In this document: piece after piece, positions 25,601 to 32,658 of the stretch
Position numbering within the stretch: the stretch's first letter is position 1
Layout of the letters: each line of letters begins with the position of its first letter
Assembly: GCF_030817655.1 (NCBI RefSeq)
Contig: NZ_JAUSZM010000003.1
Span: 3,596,001 to 3,660,000, forward strand
Length of the DNA stretch: 64,000 bases
Direction of reading: 5' to 3'
Origin: Streptomyces sp. V4I2
GTDB lineage: Bacteria; Actinomycetota; Actinomycetes; Streptomycetales; Streptomycetaceae
Notes under the pieces: model-generated
Databases searched by the model: none
Told to the model about the DNA's origin: nothing
Seen by the model: the letters and a program-made list of their open reading frames with translations, nothing else
Position numbers and translations under genes: made by a program

Positions 25601-27060
25601 CGCGTCTCCAGGTGACGTTCTGGGACCGGCCCGGCCTGCCGCCCGAGTTGGAGAGTCTCCAGGACCGCACCCCCTCCGACCTCCAGGTCGTCGTCCCGCC
25701 CGCCCTGTACGAGGAGTTCGCGGCCAGCTCCGCCGCGCTCGGCACCCAGCGCTTCCAGCCGCTGTACGGCAGCACCGCACCGGACACCCCGCCCCTCGCC
25801 TGGTACTGCCCGCTCGCCCCGTCACAGCCCCGGACCGACGACCGCGACCTGGTGCACGGCCCACTGATCACCCACGACCTGCACAGCCTCGGCATCCCCG
25901 CCCCCGGCCGCACCGCCATCGTCCACACCCAGCCCGAGGGGCCGCTCACGCTCCTCAACCCGGCCCGTCCGCACGGCTCCGGGCCGCCGCGGGCGACGAC
26001 GTACTACGAGGTCGACCTCACCACCCAGCAGGCCTTCCACCAGGTGTCCCTGCCCAGCTCCGGCAAGGGCGCCTTTCACGCGGCCGTGGAGCTGTTCTGG
26101 CGGGTGGAGGACCCGGTCGCGTTCGTGCACGGCGAGGTTCCGCGGGTCTCCGAGGTACTGCTCGAGCACCTGCTCACCGCGGCCGGCCGGATCACCCGGC
26201 GTCACCCACTGCGCCGGGCGGGCGCGGCCCAGCGGTCGGTGAACTCGGGGCTGCGCACGTCGTCGTGGCCGGTGCCGGGGCTGTCGGTGTCGTTCTCGGT
26301 GCACCTGGTGCCGGAGGGGGCGCCGTTGCCCGTGCCGGGGCGGGCGGTGCCCGCGCGGCGCCCGTTGTCCGACGTCCTCGGCGAGGCCGAGACCGTGCTG
26401 CTCGGTTTCGACGGTCCCGTGACCCGTCTGTACTCGGCGCAGACCGCCCGCGAGGCCGCGCTCGACCTGCTCTCCGTCGTCGCCGAGCACCGCGACCCCG
26501 AGGACGCACTGGCGGGACGGCACCCCTTGCCCACCGCCGACGGCCCCGGACGGGAGGTCTTCGTCCATCCCCTGGACGTGCTGCGCGCCTTCGCGCACGA
26601 CCGCCTCGGACCGACCCTGCGCCGGCGCCTCGACGAGATCGAACTGCGGGCCGTCCCGGACGCGCCCACGACCCACAACTCCGTCGCCCTGGTGCGAGCA
26701 CTGCACACCGCCGACCGTCGGGTCCTGGTGGTCACGGACGTCTGCGAACAGGCCGTGCACCGCTACCTGGAGCCGTACCGTCTCCCCCTGGCCGGCGTCC
26801 ACGGCCGCAGCGACGATCTCAGCCTGCTGATGCCGCACCCCGACTGTCTGCTGCGCGCCCTGCGCTCCCCCGACGTACCCGCTCCCACGGGCGTGCTGAT
26901 CGGCTCCACGGTCGCCGAACTCACCGCCGCCCAGCAGGTCGGACTGCGCTTCATCGGCCTGGCCCGCAACCCGACCGTCGACCAGAGTCTGCGCGAGGCC
27001 GGCTGCGAGATCACCGTCCCGTCCCTCGCGCCGGTACTGGAGGCCGCCCGCTCCCTGTGA
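22636..27060 (+). CDS. giant SAV_2336-type vWA-like / pseudokinase / SARP / degraded-HAD scaffold protein
   Basis: 1,474 residues. In order: a Pro-rich linker after a short helical start; a SAV_2336-type vWA-like domain (about 140-330) with a partial MIDAS (DTGPT from Asp196; VVSDCMGP, Asp253); a helical part; a protein-kinase fold (about 530-725) whose catalytic Lys is replaced (VVVHLY near 559), whose HRD is VRGQ (652) and whose DFG is CRF (near 672), so it is a pseudokinase. A SARP winged helix plus BTAD follows (742-900), then uncharacterised domains (905-1240) and a HAD-like fold (1250-1474). There the nucleophile motif is Asp1259-G-P and the last acidic motif is GST (1423-1425), so catalysis is doubtful. 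It overlaps the MoxR gene and is probably the sensor/scaffold of the system. Confidence 0.85.
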   Translation: MASERAGSSTGSDDASASPVARLSAVLAAAAEADGPTPRELAELLWLAGQLERTEEGAAASAGREPRTASPAPDAPVAVPPRPEADRPRPPDQAPAPHHDARVPLLLPTPAPRVPGPNSGGGTRFLAPAPPMLHRPLALQRALRPLKRKVPSPRARVLDERATADRIARLGAHPAVWVPVLRPAPDRWLRLNLVHDTGPTMPVWRPLVRELHTVLAQSGIFRTVTLHPAGPDGRARQVPALDDGRTVTLVVSDCMGPQWRPGETGARWYGTLRHWAARMPVAVVQPLPEHLWAGTALPAEPGLLTPPAAAAPSAALTFLPYDPETPPPPATAVPLPVLEPGAPWLANWAALLADPGGSRMPGAAAWLPVVPRPPAEQAPDIAELGPEDLVLRFRATASPEAFRLAGHLALAVPSVPVMRLVQRTVDRDPRPQHLAEVILSGMLQAVPGPAGRYEFRPGVRDLLLRSLPRTARGRTREFLAQVGGLIDERAGLAAGEFRAETGGASGGAGSVFATVSEETVRRLGGGGAERLVGGRYRIVGERGPGQRMWEAVDVRTEERVVVHLYPEQAERYRERFLREAAALAEVDSPYVVRVLDFGVDGEKPYLVAEFVDGVTVREVTEEGGHPLSFTMFARLARQGGAGLAALHARGLVRGQRGLLGLLLRPEGAVLICRFALGEESLDKNPDADYREFDRMLQDLARRVPKAPPEHRGLLDRIAGGDLSEPTRIAVEEFANVEPTESGRFTLLGELRISHQDSPVASPSPDVQTLLCMLLLRHGRRLTYAELAQGMWDDPPAPGEAARIIDDLAAQVWRLVDPCTLVILSGGYALHAADHHIDVDLLEKLSHRDPDQSPDLRRTQLRQALDLFYGDPLDGVPGPAARAARTRLRALRDELTRELAELEDRTTVTRRSAILFEADDLSGLPEARISLEYAVHEFLSRGTLAPHQHEVRVRDNGYAVLADPDAYLLPLLVAVLRGLPEAFARLADPPRLQVTFWDRPGLPPELESLQDRTPSDLQVVVPPALYEEFAASSAALGTQRFQPLYGSTAPDTPPLAWYCPLAPSQPRTDDRDLVHGPLITHDLHSLGIPAPGRTAIVHTQPEGPLTLLNPARPHGSGPPRATTYYEVDLTTQQAFHQVSLPSSGKGAFHAAVELFWRVEDPVAFVHGEVPRVSEVLLEHLLTAAGRITRRHPLRRAGAAQRSVNSGLRTSSWPVPGLSVSFSVHLVPEGAPLPVPGRAVPARRPLSDVLGEAETVLLGFDGPVTRLYSAQTAREAALDLLSVVAEHRDPEDALAGRHPLPTADGPGREVFVHPLDVLRAFAHDRLGPTLRRRLDEIELRAVPDAPTTHNSVALVRALHTADRRVLVVTDVCEQAVHRYLEPYRLPLAGVHGRSDDLSLLMPHPDCLLRALRSPDVPAPTGVLIGSTVAELTAAQQVGLRFIGLARNPTVDQSLREAGCEITVPSLAPVLEAARSL

Positions 27061-27186
27061 CACATCGCCCGTTCAGCGGCACCCCACCCGGCCCACCACA
27101 AGACGCGCCCCCTGCCCCGCCCCCGCACGATGCCTATGAGGCCGCCACCCGGCGGCTCACGGTCTGTGCTCTCGGGAGGACCTGCC

Positions 27187-28224
27187 ATGACCGCCAGCCT
27201 GGAGCAGCTGCGCCGCTGCCACTTCGCCGTAGACCTGGGTGCGGCGAGGACGCGGGTGTACGTGAAGGGGGCCGGGCTCGTCGTCGACCAGCCGTCCGCC
27301 GCCGCCGTGAACACCCGTACCGGCGCGCTGATCGCGGTCGGCGAGTTCGCGGAGAGGATGACGGGCCGTACGCCCGACTACATCCGCGTCGTCAGGCCCG
27401 TGTCCGGCGGCACGGTCGTCGACATCGAGATGGCGCAGCGCATGCTGCGCCACCTGCTCGGCGACAAGGTCCGCCGCGCCCTGCGCCGCAAGCCCCGGCT
27501 GCGGGCCGCCGCCTGCATCCCGCACGACGCCGACCCGCTGGCCCAGCGTGCCGCGATCGAGACGCTCGTCGGGCTCGGGGCGCGCCGCGTGGAGCTCGTC
27601 GACACGCTCATCGCCGCGGCCGTGGGGTGCGGGCTGCCCGTCGAGCGGCCCGAGGCGACCATGATCATGGTGTGCGGGGCGGCGGCGACCCAGGTGGCCG
27701 TGCTCTCCCTCGGGTCGATCGTGACCGCCGAGCGGATCCCGGTGGGCGGCGAGGCCGTGGACCACGCGATCGTGCAGCACCTGCGTCACGAGCACGAGCT
27801 GATGCTGCCCAGCCAGTCGGTACGGCCGCTGCAGCTCGCCCTCTCCGGCAACGGCCTCACCCCGCAGGGCCCGGCCTCCACCGAGATCCACGGGCGGGAC
27901 GTGGCCACCGGCCTCGCCCGGTCCGTCCAGGTCGACACCGCCGCCGTACGGGACGCGATCGAGACCCCGCTGACCGCCGTACTGGACGGCATCGGCCGGG
28001 TGCTGCGCAACTGCCCGCCCGACCTGGTGGCCGACCTCGCCGACCGCGGGATCATGATGGTCGGCGGCAGCGCGCTGCTGCCCGGCTTCGACCAGATGCT
28101 GCGGCACGCGACCGGCATGCCGGTGCACATCGCCGAACGGCCGGACGTGTGCGCCGCCCAGGGCCTGGGCTACATGCTGGAGGGCAAGATCGAGCCGCTG
28201 GTCCTGGACCCGCTGGCCACCTGA
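27187..28224 (+). CDS. mbl: Mbl/MreB-like actin homologue with degraded nucleotide loop
   Basis: 345 residues from ATG 27187 (GGGAGGA upstream). The MreB fold is recognisable end to end (FAVDLGAARTRVYVKG, DIEMAQRMLRHLL, SLGSIVTAERIPVGGEAVDHAI, DRGIMMVGGSALLPGFDQML, TGMPVHIAE). The phosphate-2 loop, D-I-G-G-G-T in MreB, is V162-C-G-A-A-A here, so ATP binding is probably weak or lost. From memory, S. coelicolor mbl (SCO2451) lies a few genes beyond matB (SCO2444), which supports orthology. Streptomyces Mbl is linked to spore-wall formation. The gene directly follows the conflict operon, 126 bases away. Confidence 0.85.
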   Translation: MTASLEQLRRCHFAVDLGAARTRVYVKGAGLVVDQPSAAAVNTRTGALIAVGEFAERMTGRTPDYIRVVRPVSGGTVVDIEMAQRMLRHLLGDKVRRALRRKPRLRAAACIPHDADPLAQRAAIETLVGLGARRVELVDTLIAAAVGCGLPVERPEATMIMVCGAAATQVAVLSLGSIVTAERIPVGGEAVDHAIVQHLRHEHELMLPSQSVRPLQLALSGNGLTPQGPASTEIHGRDVATGLARSVQVDTAAVRDAIETPLTAVLDGIGRVLRNCPPDLVADLADRGIMMVGGSALLPGFDQMLRHATGMPVHIAERPDVCAAQGLGYMLEGKIEPLVLDPLAT

Positions 28225-28339
28225 GGCCACCGGCTGACCGACCAGGAGTGGTCCGAGAACCGCGCCGCCGGGCCGCCTCGGCCGGCCGCGTTCGAGCACA
28301 CCTGCGACACCGCCCGAGCAGATACGACCCCCGCTGACG

Positions 28340-29281
28340 TCAGCGCGCGAACCAGCACCGCACGGTCGTCCCGTCGACCCCCGTGTGCACCCGCACCAGA
28401 TCGGCGAGCAGGTTGACCATGAGCAGGCCCCGTCCGCCGCGCTGATCGCGGGGGGCGGGCCGGCGGCCGGCCAGGGGGTCCGCCAGGCGGCCCTTGTCGT
28501 GGACCTCGCAGACCACGCGCTCGTCCTCGGCCCACACCCGCAGGGTGCCCGAACCGCCGCCGTGCACCACGCTGTTGGTGGTCAGCTCGGCGGTGACGAG
28601 GGCCAGGTCCTGCAGCCGGGTGCCGGCCAGACCGAGCCGCGCGGCCACGTCGGTGGCGACGTGCCGGGCCTGCGAGAGGGACTCCGTGTCGAAGGCGAAG
28701 GCCGGCACGCCGTCGACGGGCGGCAGCGGCTCGTTGTAGCGGTCCACGACGTCGTCGGGGTCGTACGCCCCGCTGTCCCGCTCCTGCCCCGCGCCCGCCT
28801 GGATGACGGTCGGGTGGGTGGCGTACGCGTCGGCGACGACCTCCGGTGCGAGGCGCCGGACGTCGTACGGACACAGGATGCTCACCGTGCGACCCTGGAA
28901 GGCCGCGTTGATCAGCGCCTCGTGCTGGACGCAGGCGGGGTACTCGGTCTCCGAGCGGCCCGCCCAGATGGGCTCGCCGATGATCCGCACCCGCTTGCCG
29001 GGCGGCTGGGCGTCGGCGAAGGCGCGCAGCACGCCGGGGATGATCCGGCCGGGGTTGCGCCCGGCCTCCCGCATGTCCAGGAGCCGTACGGCGTCGGCGT
29101 CGGCACCGAGCCCGTCCCGGATGAGCCGGAGGTTCTCGCCGGGGACGGCGACCGCCACGGGGTCGCCGGCGGCGAGGCCGGCGCGCACGAAGGACACCGT
29201 GCCCGCGAGGTACTCCTGCTCGTCGCCGTAGAAGAGGGCGGGGTGGACGAAGGGATCGAAGAGTTCGGCCGCGGCACTCAT
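28340..29281 (-). CDS. RsbA-type anti-sigma regulator (MEDS sensor + HATPase)
   Basis: 313 residues. Residues about 12-165 are a MEDS domain (HPALFYGDEQEYLAGTVSFV, RIIGEPIWAGR, LCPYDVRRL), a sensory module of DcmR-like proteins. Residues about 195-313 are a GHKL ATPase of the RsbW/SpoIIAB type (DLALVTAELTTNSVVHGG, VCEVHDKG, GRGLLMVNLLADLV). Such proteins bind a stress sigma factor or phosphorylate an STAS antagonist. The partner STAS gene lies directly upstream with overlapping start and stop. No sigma factor gene is in the window. Confidence 0.88.
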   Translation of the reverse strand: MSAAAELFDPFVHPALFYGDEQEYLAGTVSFVRAGLAAGDPVAVAVPGENLRLIRDGLGADADAVRLLDMREAGRNPGRIIPGVLRAFADAQPPGKRVRIIGEPIWAGRSETEYPACVQHEALINAAFQGRTVSILCPYDVRRLAPEVVADAYATHPTVIQAGAGQERDSGAYDPDDVVDRYNEPLPPVDGVPAFAFDTESLSQARHVATDVAARLGLAGTRLQDLALVTAELTTNSVVHGGGSGTLRVWAEDERVVCEVHDKGRLADPLAGRRPAPRDQRGGRGLLMVNLLADLVRVHTGVDGTTVRCWFAR

Positions 29282-29631
29282 GACATCGACACCTCGATCG
29301 CCGAGAGGTCGGGCCAGAACATCTCCAGCACCCGTTGCAGGGTGTCCGGGGGCCGGTCCAGCACGATCCGCCGCCCGTCGCCCAGTTGCTGGGCTGCGGC
29401 GGCGAGCGCTCCGGCGCCGGCGACGTCGACGAAGGTCACGGACGACAGCTCCAGGTAGTAGACGTCTTGGTCCTCACGCACGGCCCTTTCCAGCGCGCGT
29501 TCCCACACCGAGTGCGTCGTCAGACCGACCTCCCCCGCCACGCGCAGCCCGCTGCGCTCGACCAGGGGGGACACCGTCAGCTCCGGGACCGCGCCCGCGG
29601 TCCCGGAGACGGTCAGGTATCGGATGCCCAC
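29278..29631 (-). CDS. STAS-domain anti-sigma factor antagonist
   Basis: 117 residues. I chose the GTG at 29631 because GGAGG (29636-29640, minus strand) sits 4 bases upstream; an earlier ATG at 29694 has no such signal. The STAS core GLRVAGEVGLTT, YYLELSSVTFVDVAGAGALAAAAQQL contains the position usually phosphorylated, but the residue in the DV(A)GAG loop is Ala rather than Ser, so regulation by phosphorylation is questionable. It overlaps the RsbA-like gene by ATGA and is likely its antagonist. Confidence 0.82.
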   Translation of the reverse strand: MGIRYLTVSGTAGAVPELTVSPLVERSGLRVAGEVGLTTHSVWERALERAVREDQDVYYLELSSVTFVDVAGAGALAAAAQQLGDGRRIVLDRPPDTLQRVLEMFWPDLSAIEVSMS

Positions 29632-29829
29632 ACCGCCTCCCCACTTTTCCCGGACTCGATCGCACATACCCCGGACCGGACCGGCCATTCCCACGGCCGG
29701 TGTGTACTACGCCGTACGGCGGGCAGGCGCTCAGTCAGCACCGCCTGGCACCACCTGGCCGGCCGGGCGGACGGGGGCACGGGGGCAGGCAACGTCATGA
29801 AGGCTGTCGGTGATCTACAAGGCGGGGAC

Positions 29830-30549
29830 ATGACCTCAGCGGCACACACATCTCTCGCGGGGCGGATGAAGGCCCTGGTGATCGAGAGCCGCGTGGACGC
29901 GGGCCGAGCGGTGCTCGTTCCGCGCGGGGAGCTCATCCACGGATCGGCGGACGTCCTGGCGAAGGCACTGGCCGAGCTGCCGGACGGCATCGGCCGGCTG
30001 GAGCTGGACATGACCGAGGTGCGCTTCATGGACACGGCGGGACTGGAGTTCCTGGAGACCCTCGGCGACTACGGCCACCGGCACGGGATCCCGGTCATGA
30101 CCGCGAACTGGGACGGCCAGCCGCGCCGGATCCTGGAGCTGGTCGGCCTGGACACCGCGGACCCGGTGCGGCCCGCGGACGGCGGATCCGCCCCCGAGCC
30201 ACCGCACCCGCCCGCCTCCTCGGCGGTGGCCGTGGAACGCGCGGAACAACTGCGGCACCTCCAGCAGGAGGTCGACCAGCTCCGCCAGGCGATCGCCTCC
30301 CGTCCGGTGATCGACCAGGCGCGCGGCATCCTCATGGCCACCCATGCCTGTACGTCCGACGAGGCCTGGACCATCCTCCGCGAGGCCTCCCAGCTCTCCA
30401 ACACCAAGCTCCGCACGGTCGCCGCGGCGGTCACCGCCAGCACCGGCACCGACGGCCCGCCACCCCCGGAGGAGCTCCGCACGGCCCTGCGCACGGCGGT
30501 GGCACGGCGGTGGCACGGCGCGGCCGGTGACAGCTCGGGGCGGCCCTGA
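29830..30549 (+). CDS. STAS-ANTAR fusion protein
   Basis: 239 residues from ATG 29830 (AAGGCGGGG upstream; ATG 29797 is an alternative). Residues about 12-112 form a STAS domain (AVLVPRGELIHGSADVLAKAL, LELDMTEVRFMDTAGLEFLETL), in which Thr replaces the usual phosphorylatable Ser. After a Pro-rich linker, residues about 135-205 are a coiled coil and ANTAR domain (PVIDQARGILMATHACTSDEAWTIL), an RNA-binding antitermination module. The fusion would couple anti-sigma signalling to RNA-level control. It is divergent from the STAS/RsbA pair at 28340-29631. Confidence 0.85.
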   Translation: MTSAAHTSLAGRMKALVIESRVDAGRAVLVPRGELIHGSADVLAKALAELPDGIGRLELDMTEVRFMDTAGLEFLETLGDYGHRHGIPVMTANWDGQPRRILELVGLDTADPVRPADGGSAPEPPHPPASSAVAVERAEQLRHLQQEVDQLRQAIASRPVIDQARGILMATHACTSDEAWTILREASQLSNTKLRTVAAAVTASTGTDGPPPPEELRTALRTAVARRWHGAAGDSSGRP

Positions 30550-30582
30550 TCCGGGCGTTGATCCTCTCGTACGAATACGGCG

Positions 30583-30612
30583 TTGATCCGTTCCTCGGCC
30601 GGGGCATAGGTT
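30583..30612 (+). promoter_or_regulatory. promoter of a leaderless LLM oxidoreductase gene
   Basis: -35 TTGATC (30583-30588), 18-base spacer, -10 TAGGTT (30607-30612); the ATG is at 30620, so the mRNA should start at or next to the initiation codon. GGCGTTGATCC is directly repeated at 30554-30564 and 30579-30589, the second copy covering the -35, which suggests an activator or repressor site. Confidence 0.5.
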
Positions 30613-30619
30613 CCGACGC

Positions 30620-31492
30620 ATGACGAACCTTCGGATCGGTGTGATGTACGACCGCGACTGGGCCCCGGAGGGGCTGCCCGGGTTCGCACGGCAGGCCGAG
30701 GCGCTCGGTGTGGACGACCTGTGGGTGGTCGAGGACCTCGGCTGGAACGGCGGGGTGTCGGCGGCGGCCGTGGCGCTGGGCGCGACGGAGCGCCTCCGGG
30801 TCGGTATCGGCATCACACCCGCCCCGTTGCGCAGCCCGGCCCTGCTGGCCATGGAGCTGGCGACACTGGCCCGGGTGTTCCCGGGACGGCTGGTGGCCGG
30901 GATCGGGCACGGGGTACGGGGGTGGATGGTCTCGGTGGGCGTCGCGCCGGGTTCACCGCTGGCCCTGCTGGAGGAGACGATCACCTCCGTGCGCGCGCTG
31001 CTGCGCGGGGAGCGCGTCGAACTGGCGGGCCGGGAGGTGCGCCTGGACGGCATCCAGCTGGTGCACCCGCCCGCCGAAGTACCGCCGGTGGTCGCGGGCG
31101 TGGTCCGTTCCCGCTCGCTGGAGCTGTCCGGCCGGGTCGCGGACGGCACGCTGATCGCCGAGGGGCACGGCCCGCGCGACCTGGAGAACACCCGGGCGCT
31201 GACCGCCAAGGGCGGAGCCGCCGCCGACCACACGCTGACCGTGCTGTCCTTCTGCTGCGTCGGCGAGGACCCCGACCAGGTGGCCCGGACCTTACACCCG
31301 GTCACCGAGGGCCAGGGCGCCTGGCTCGGCCGCCCGCAGGACGAGGTGTTCACCGTCTCCGGCCGACCGGCCCAGGCCGCCGCCCACGTCCAGGACCTGG
31401 CAGCGGCGGGGGCGGACACGGTCGTACTCCGGGTCATCGGCCCCGAGCCGCTGGACCAGCTCAAGGCCGTACTGGGGGCACTGGGACGCTGA
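30620..31492 (+). CDS. LLM-class flavin-dependent oxidoreductase
   Basis: 290 residues of the luciferase-like monooxygenase TIM-barrel fold: LRIGVMYDRDWAPEGLPGFARQAE, DDLWVVEDLGWNGG, TERLRVGIGITPAPLRSP, FPGRLVAGIGHGV, and a late VTVLSFCCVGEDP-type strand. Members use F420 or FMN to oxidise diverse metabolites; the MER/F420-type opening is suggestive but the cofactor is not decided. Leu225 is a TTA codon (31292-31294), implying bldA-dependent expression. It ends inside the tail of the convergent DUF2235 gene (32-base overlap). Confidence 0.85.
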   Translation: MTNLRIGVMYDRDWAPEGLPGFARQAEALGVDDLWVVEDLGWNGGVSAAAVALGATERLRVGIGITPAPLRSPALLAMELATLARVFPGRLVAGIGHGVRGWMVSVGVAPGSPLALLEETITSVRALLRGERVELAGREVRLDGIQLVHPPAEVPPVVAGVVRSRSLELSGRVADGTLIAEGHGPRDLENTRALTAKGGAAADHTLTVLSFCCVGEDPDQVARTLHPVTEGQGAWLGRPQDEVFTVSGRPAQAAAHVQDLAAAGADTVVLRVIGPEPLDQLKAVLGALGR

Positions 31493-32645
31493 ACGCCGCG
31501 TCACCCCGGCTGAGCGCCTCCGTCACCCCCGGCCCGATCACCGGTTGCGTCCACCCCGGGTCCGCCCAGCGGGCCAGGTCGTCCGGGTCGGGGAGGCCGC
31601 GGCGGTATCCCCGGTCCTGCTGCTGCCGGACCCGGACGCTCGCGTGGAACACCGCGTCCTCGGGCACGGCACGCGACCGCCTGCCTGCGAGGAACCAGAG
31701 CGGGCCGTTGCGGTGGACGGGGGCGCCGGCGAACTCCTTGGTCAGCGCCGTCGCCTCGGCGTAGGCACCGGCCCGGAAGAGCAGGTCCTCGTGGACGCCG
31801 TCGACGATCCACTTGAGGGTGACGGTGGAGAGCAGGGGGTCGCCCTTCGCGTGGTCGAAGGTGCCGCCGACATCGGAGTGCACCCCGGCGAACCAGACCT
31901 CCTCGAGGGTGTCCCGGGTCAGCTGCGGCCGGGGTTTGACGAGGTACTCGCGGTAGGGACGGCGCCGCTCGTCGAGGGACACGGCGTGCCGGATGCGGGC
32001 GGCGTTGGGCAGGGAGCGGGTGTAGGGCCACTGCAGATTGCCCAGGCGGAGGATGCCGGCCGCCTTCACGGTGTCCCAGAGCCCCAGGTAGGCGACCGGC
32101 ACGGCGTAGCGCGAGACCTGCTTGGAGTCGTTGCGCTTGACCGTCTCCCACAGCGGGTCCGTGTGGGTGTGCCGGCAGAAGGCCCGCGAGAACCGCGCGA
32201 CCTCCTGCTGGCTGCGGTCGATGTCGTGGTTGAAGGCGTACTTCGCCACGGCGTACGGGACGAGGTTCTCGGCTCCGGGGCGCATGAGCCCCGGCTTGTT
32301 GAGCATCCCGACGAGTGCGCGGGCCGTGTAGGCGCCGCGGCTGAATCCGAAGACGTACACGCGGTCGCCCGGCTCCCAGTGCCGCATCAGATAGGTGTAG
32401 GCCTCGGCGAGGTTGGCCCTGAGCCCGGTCCCGAAGGCGAGGCCGCTGAGCCGGGAGAGCCGGTGGCCGAGCGGCCCGCGCGCGCCGGCCGACGACATGG
32501 TGCCGACGCCGGGGTCGTAGTAGAGGAGCTGGTGCGAGGGGTCGTCGGTGCTGAGCATCTCGTACAGCTTGACCACGTTGGTGGGGTTGCGGGCGCCGAC
32601 CTGGTTGCCCGTTCCGTCGAGGCAGATGACGATGTTGCGCGGCAT
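31461..32645 (-). CDS. DUF2235 (Tle1-like) alpha/beta hydrolase
   Basis: 394 residues. NIVICLDGTGNQ opens the domain; GFSRGAY holds the nucleophile Ser102 in a GxSxG elbow; WFAGVHSDVGG provides the acidic/His part. DUF2235 is the catalytic core of Tle1-type phospholipase effectors but is also widespread as a stand-alone cytosolic hydrolase in Streptomyces. No signal peptide or secretion marker is seen. The gene 13 bases upstream, with which it likely forms an operon, is of unknown function. Substrate unknown; lipase or esterase activity is inferred from the family. Confidence 0.85.
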   Translation of the reverse strand: MPRNIVICLDGTGNQVGARNPTNVVKLYEMLSTDDPSHQLLYYDPGVGTMSSAGARGPLGHRLSRLSGLAFGTGLRANLAEAYTYLMRHWEPGDRVYVFGFSRGAYTARALVGMLNKPGLMRPGAENLVPYAVAKYAFNHDIDRSQQEVARFSRAFCRHTHTDPLWETVKRNDSKQVSRYAVPVAYLGLWDTVKAAGILRLGNLQWPYTRSLPNAARIRHAVSLDERRRPYREYLVKPRPQLTRDTLEEVWFAGVHSDVGGTFDHAKGDPLLSTVTLKWIVDGVHEDLLFRAGAYAEATALTKEFAGAPVHRNGPLWFLAGRRSRAVPEDAVFHASVRVRQQQDRGYRRGLPDPDDLARWADPGWTQPVIGPGVTEALSRGDAAFSVPVPPVRP

Positions 32646-32658
32646 GATCGCTCCTCGC

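Noticed and set aside
29710..29721. Palindrome CGCCGTACGGCG between the STAS genes
   Set aside because: Only 12 bases, all G/C-rich; such sequences occur often by chance in this genome.
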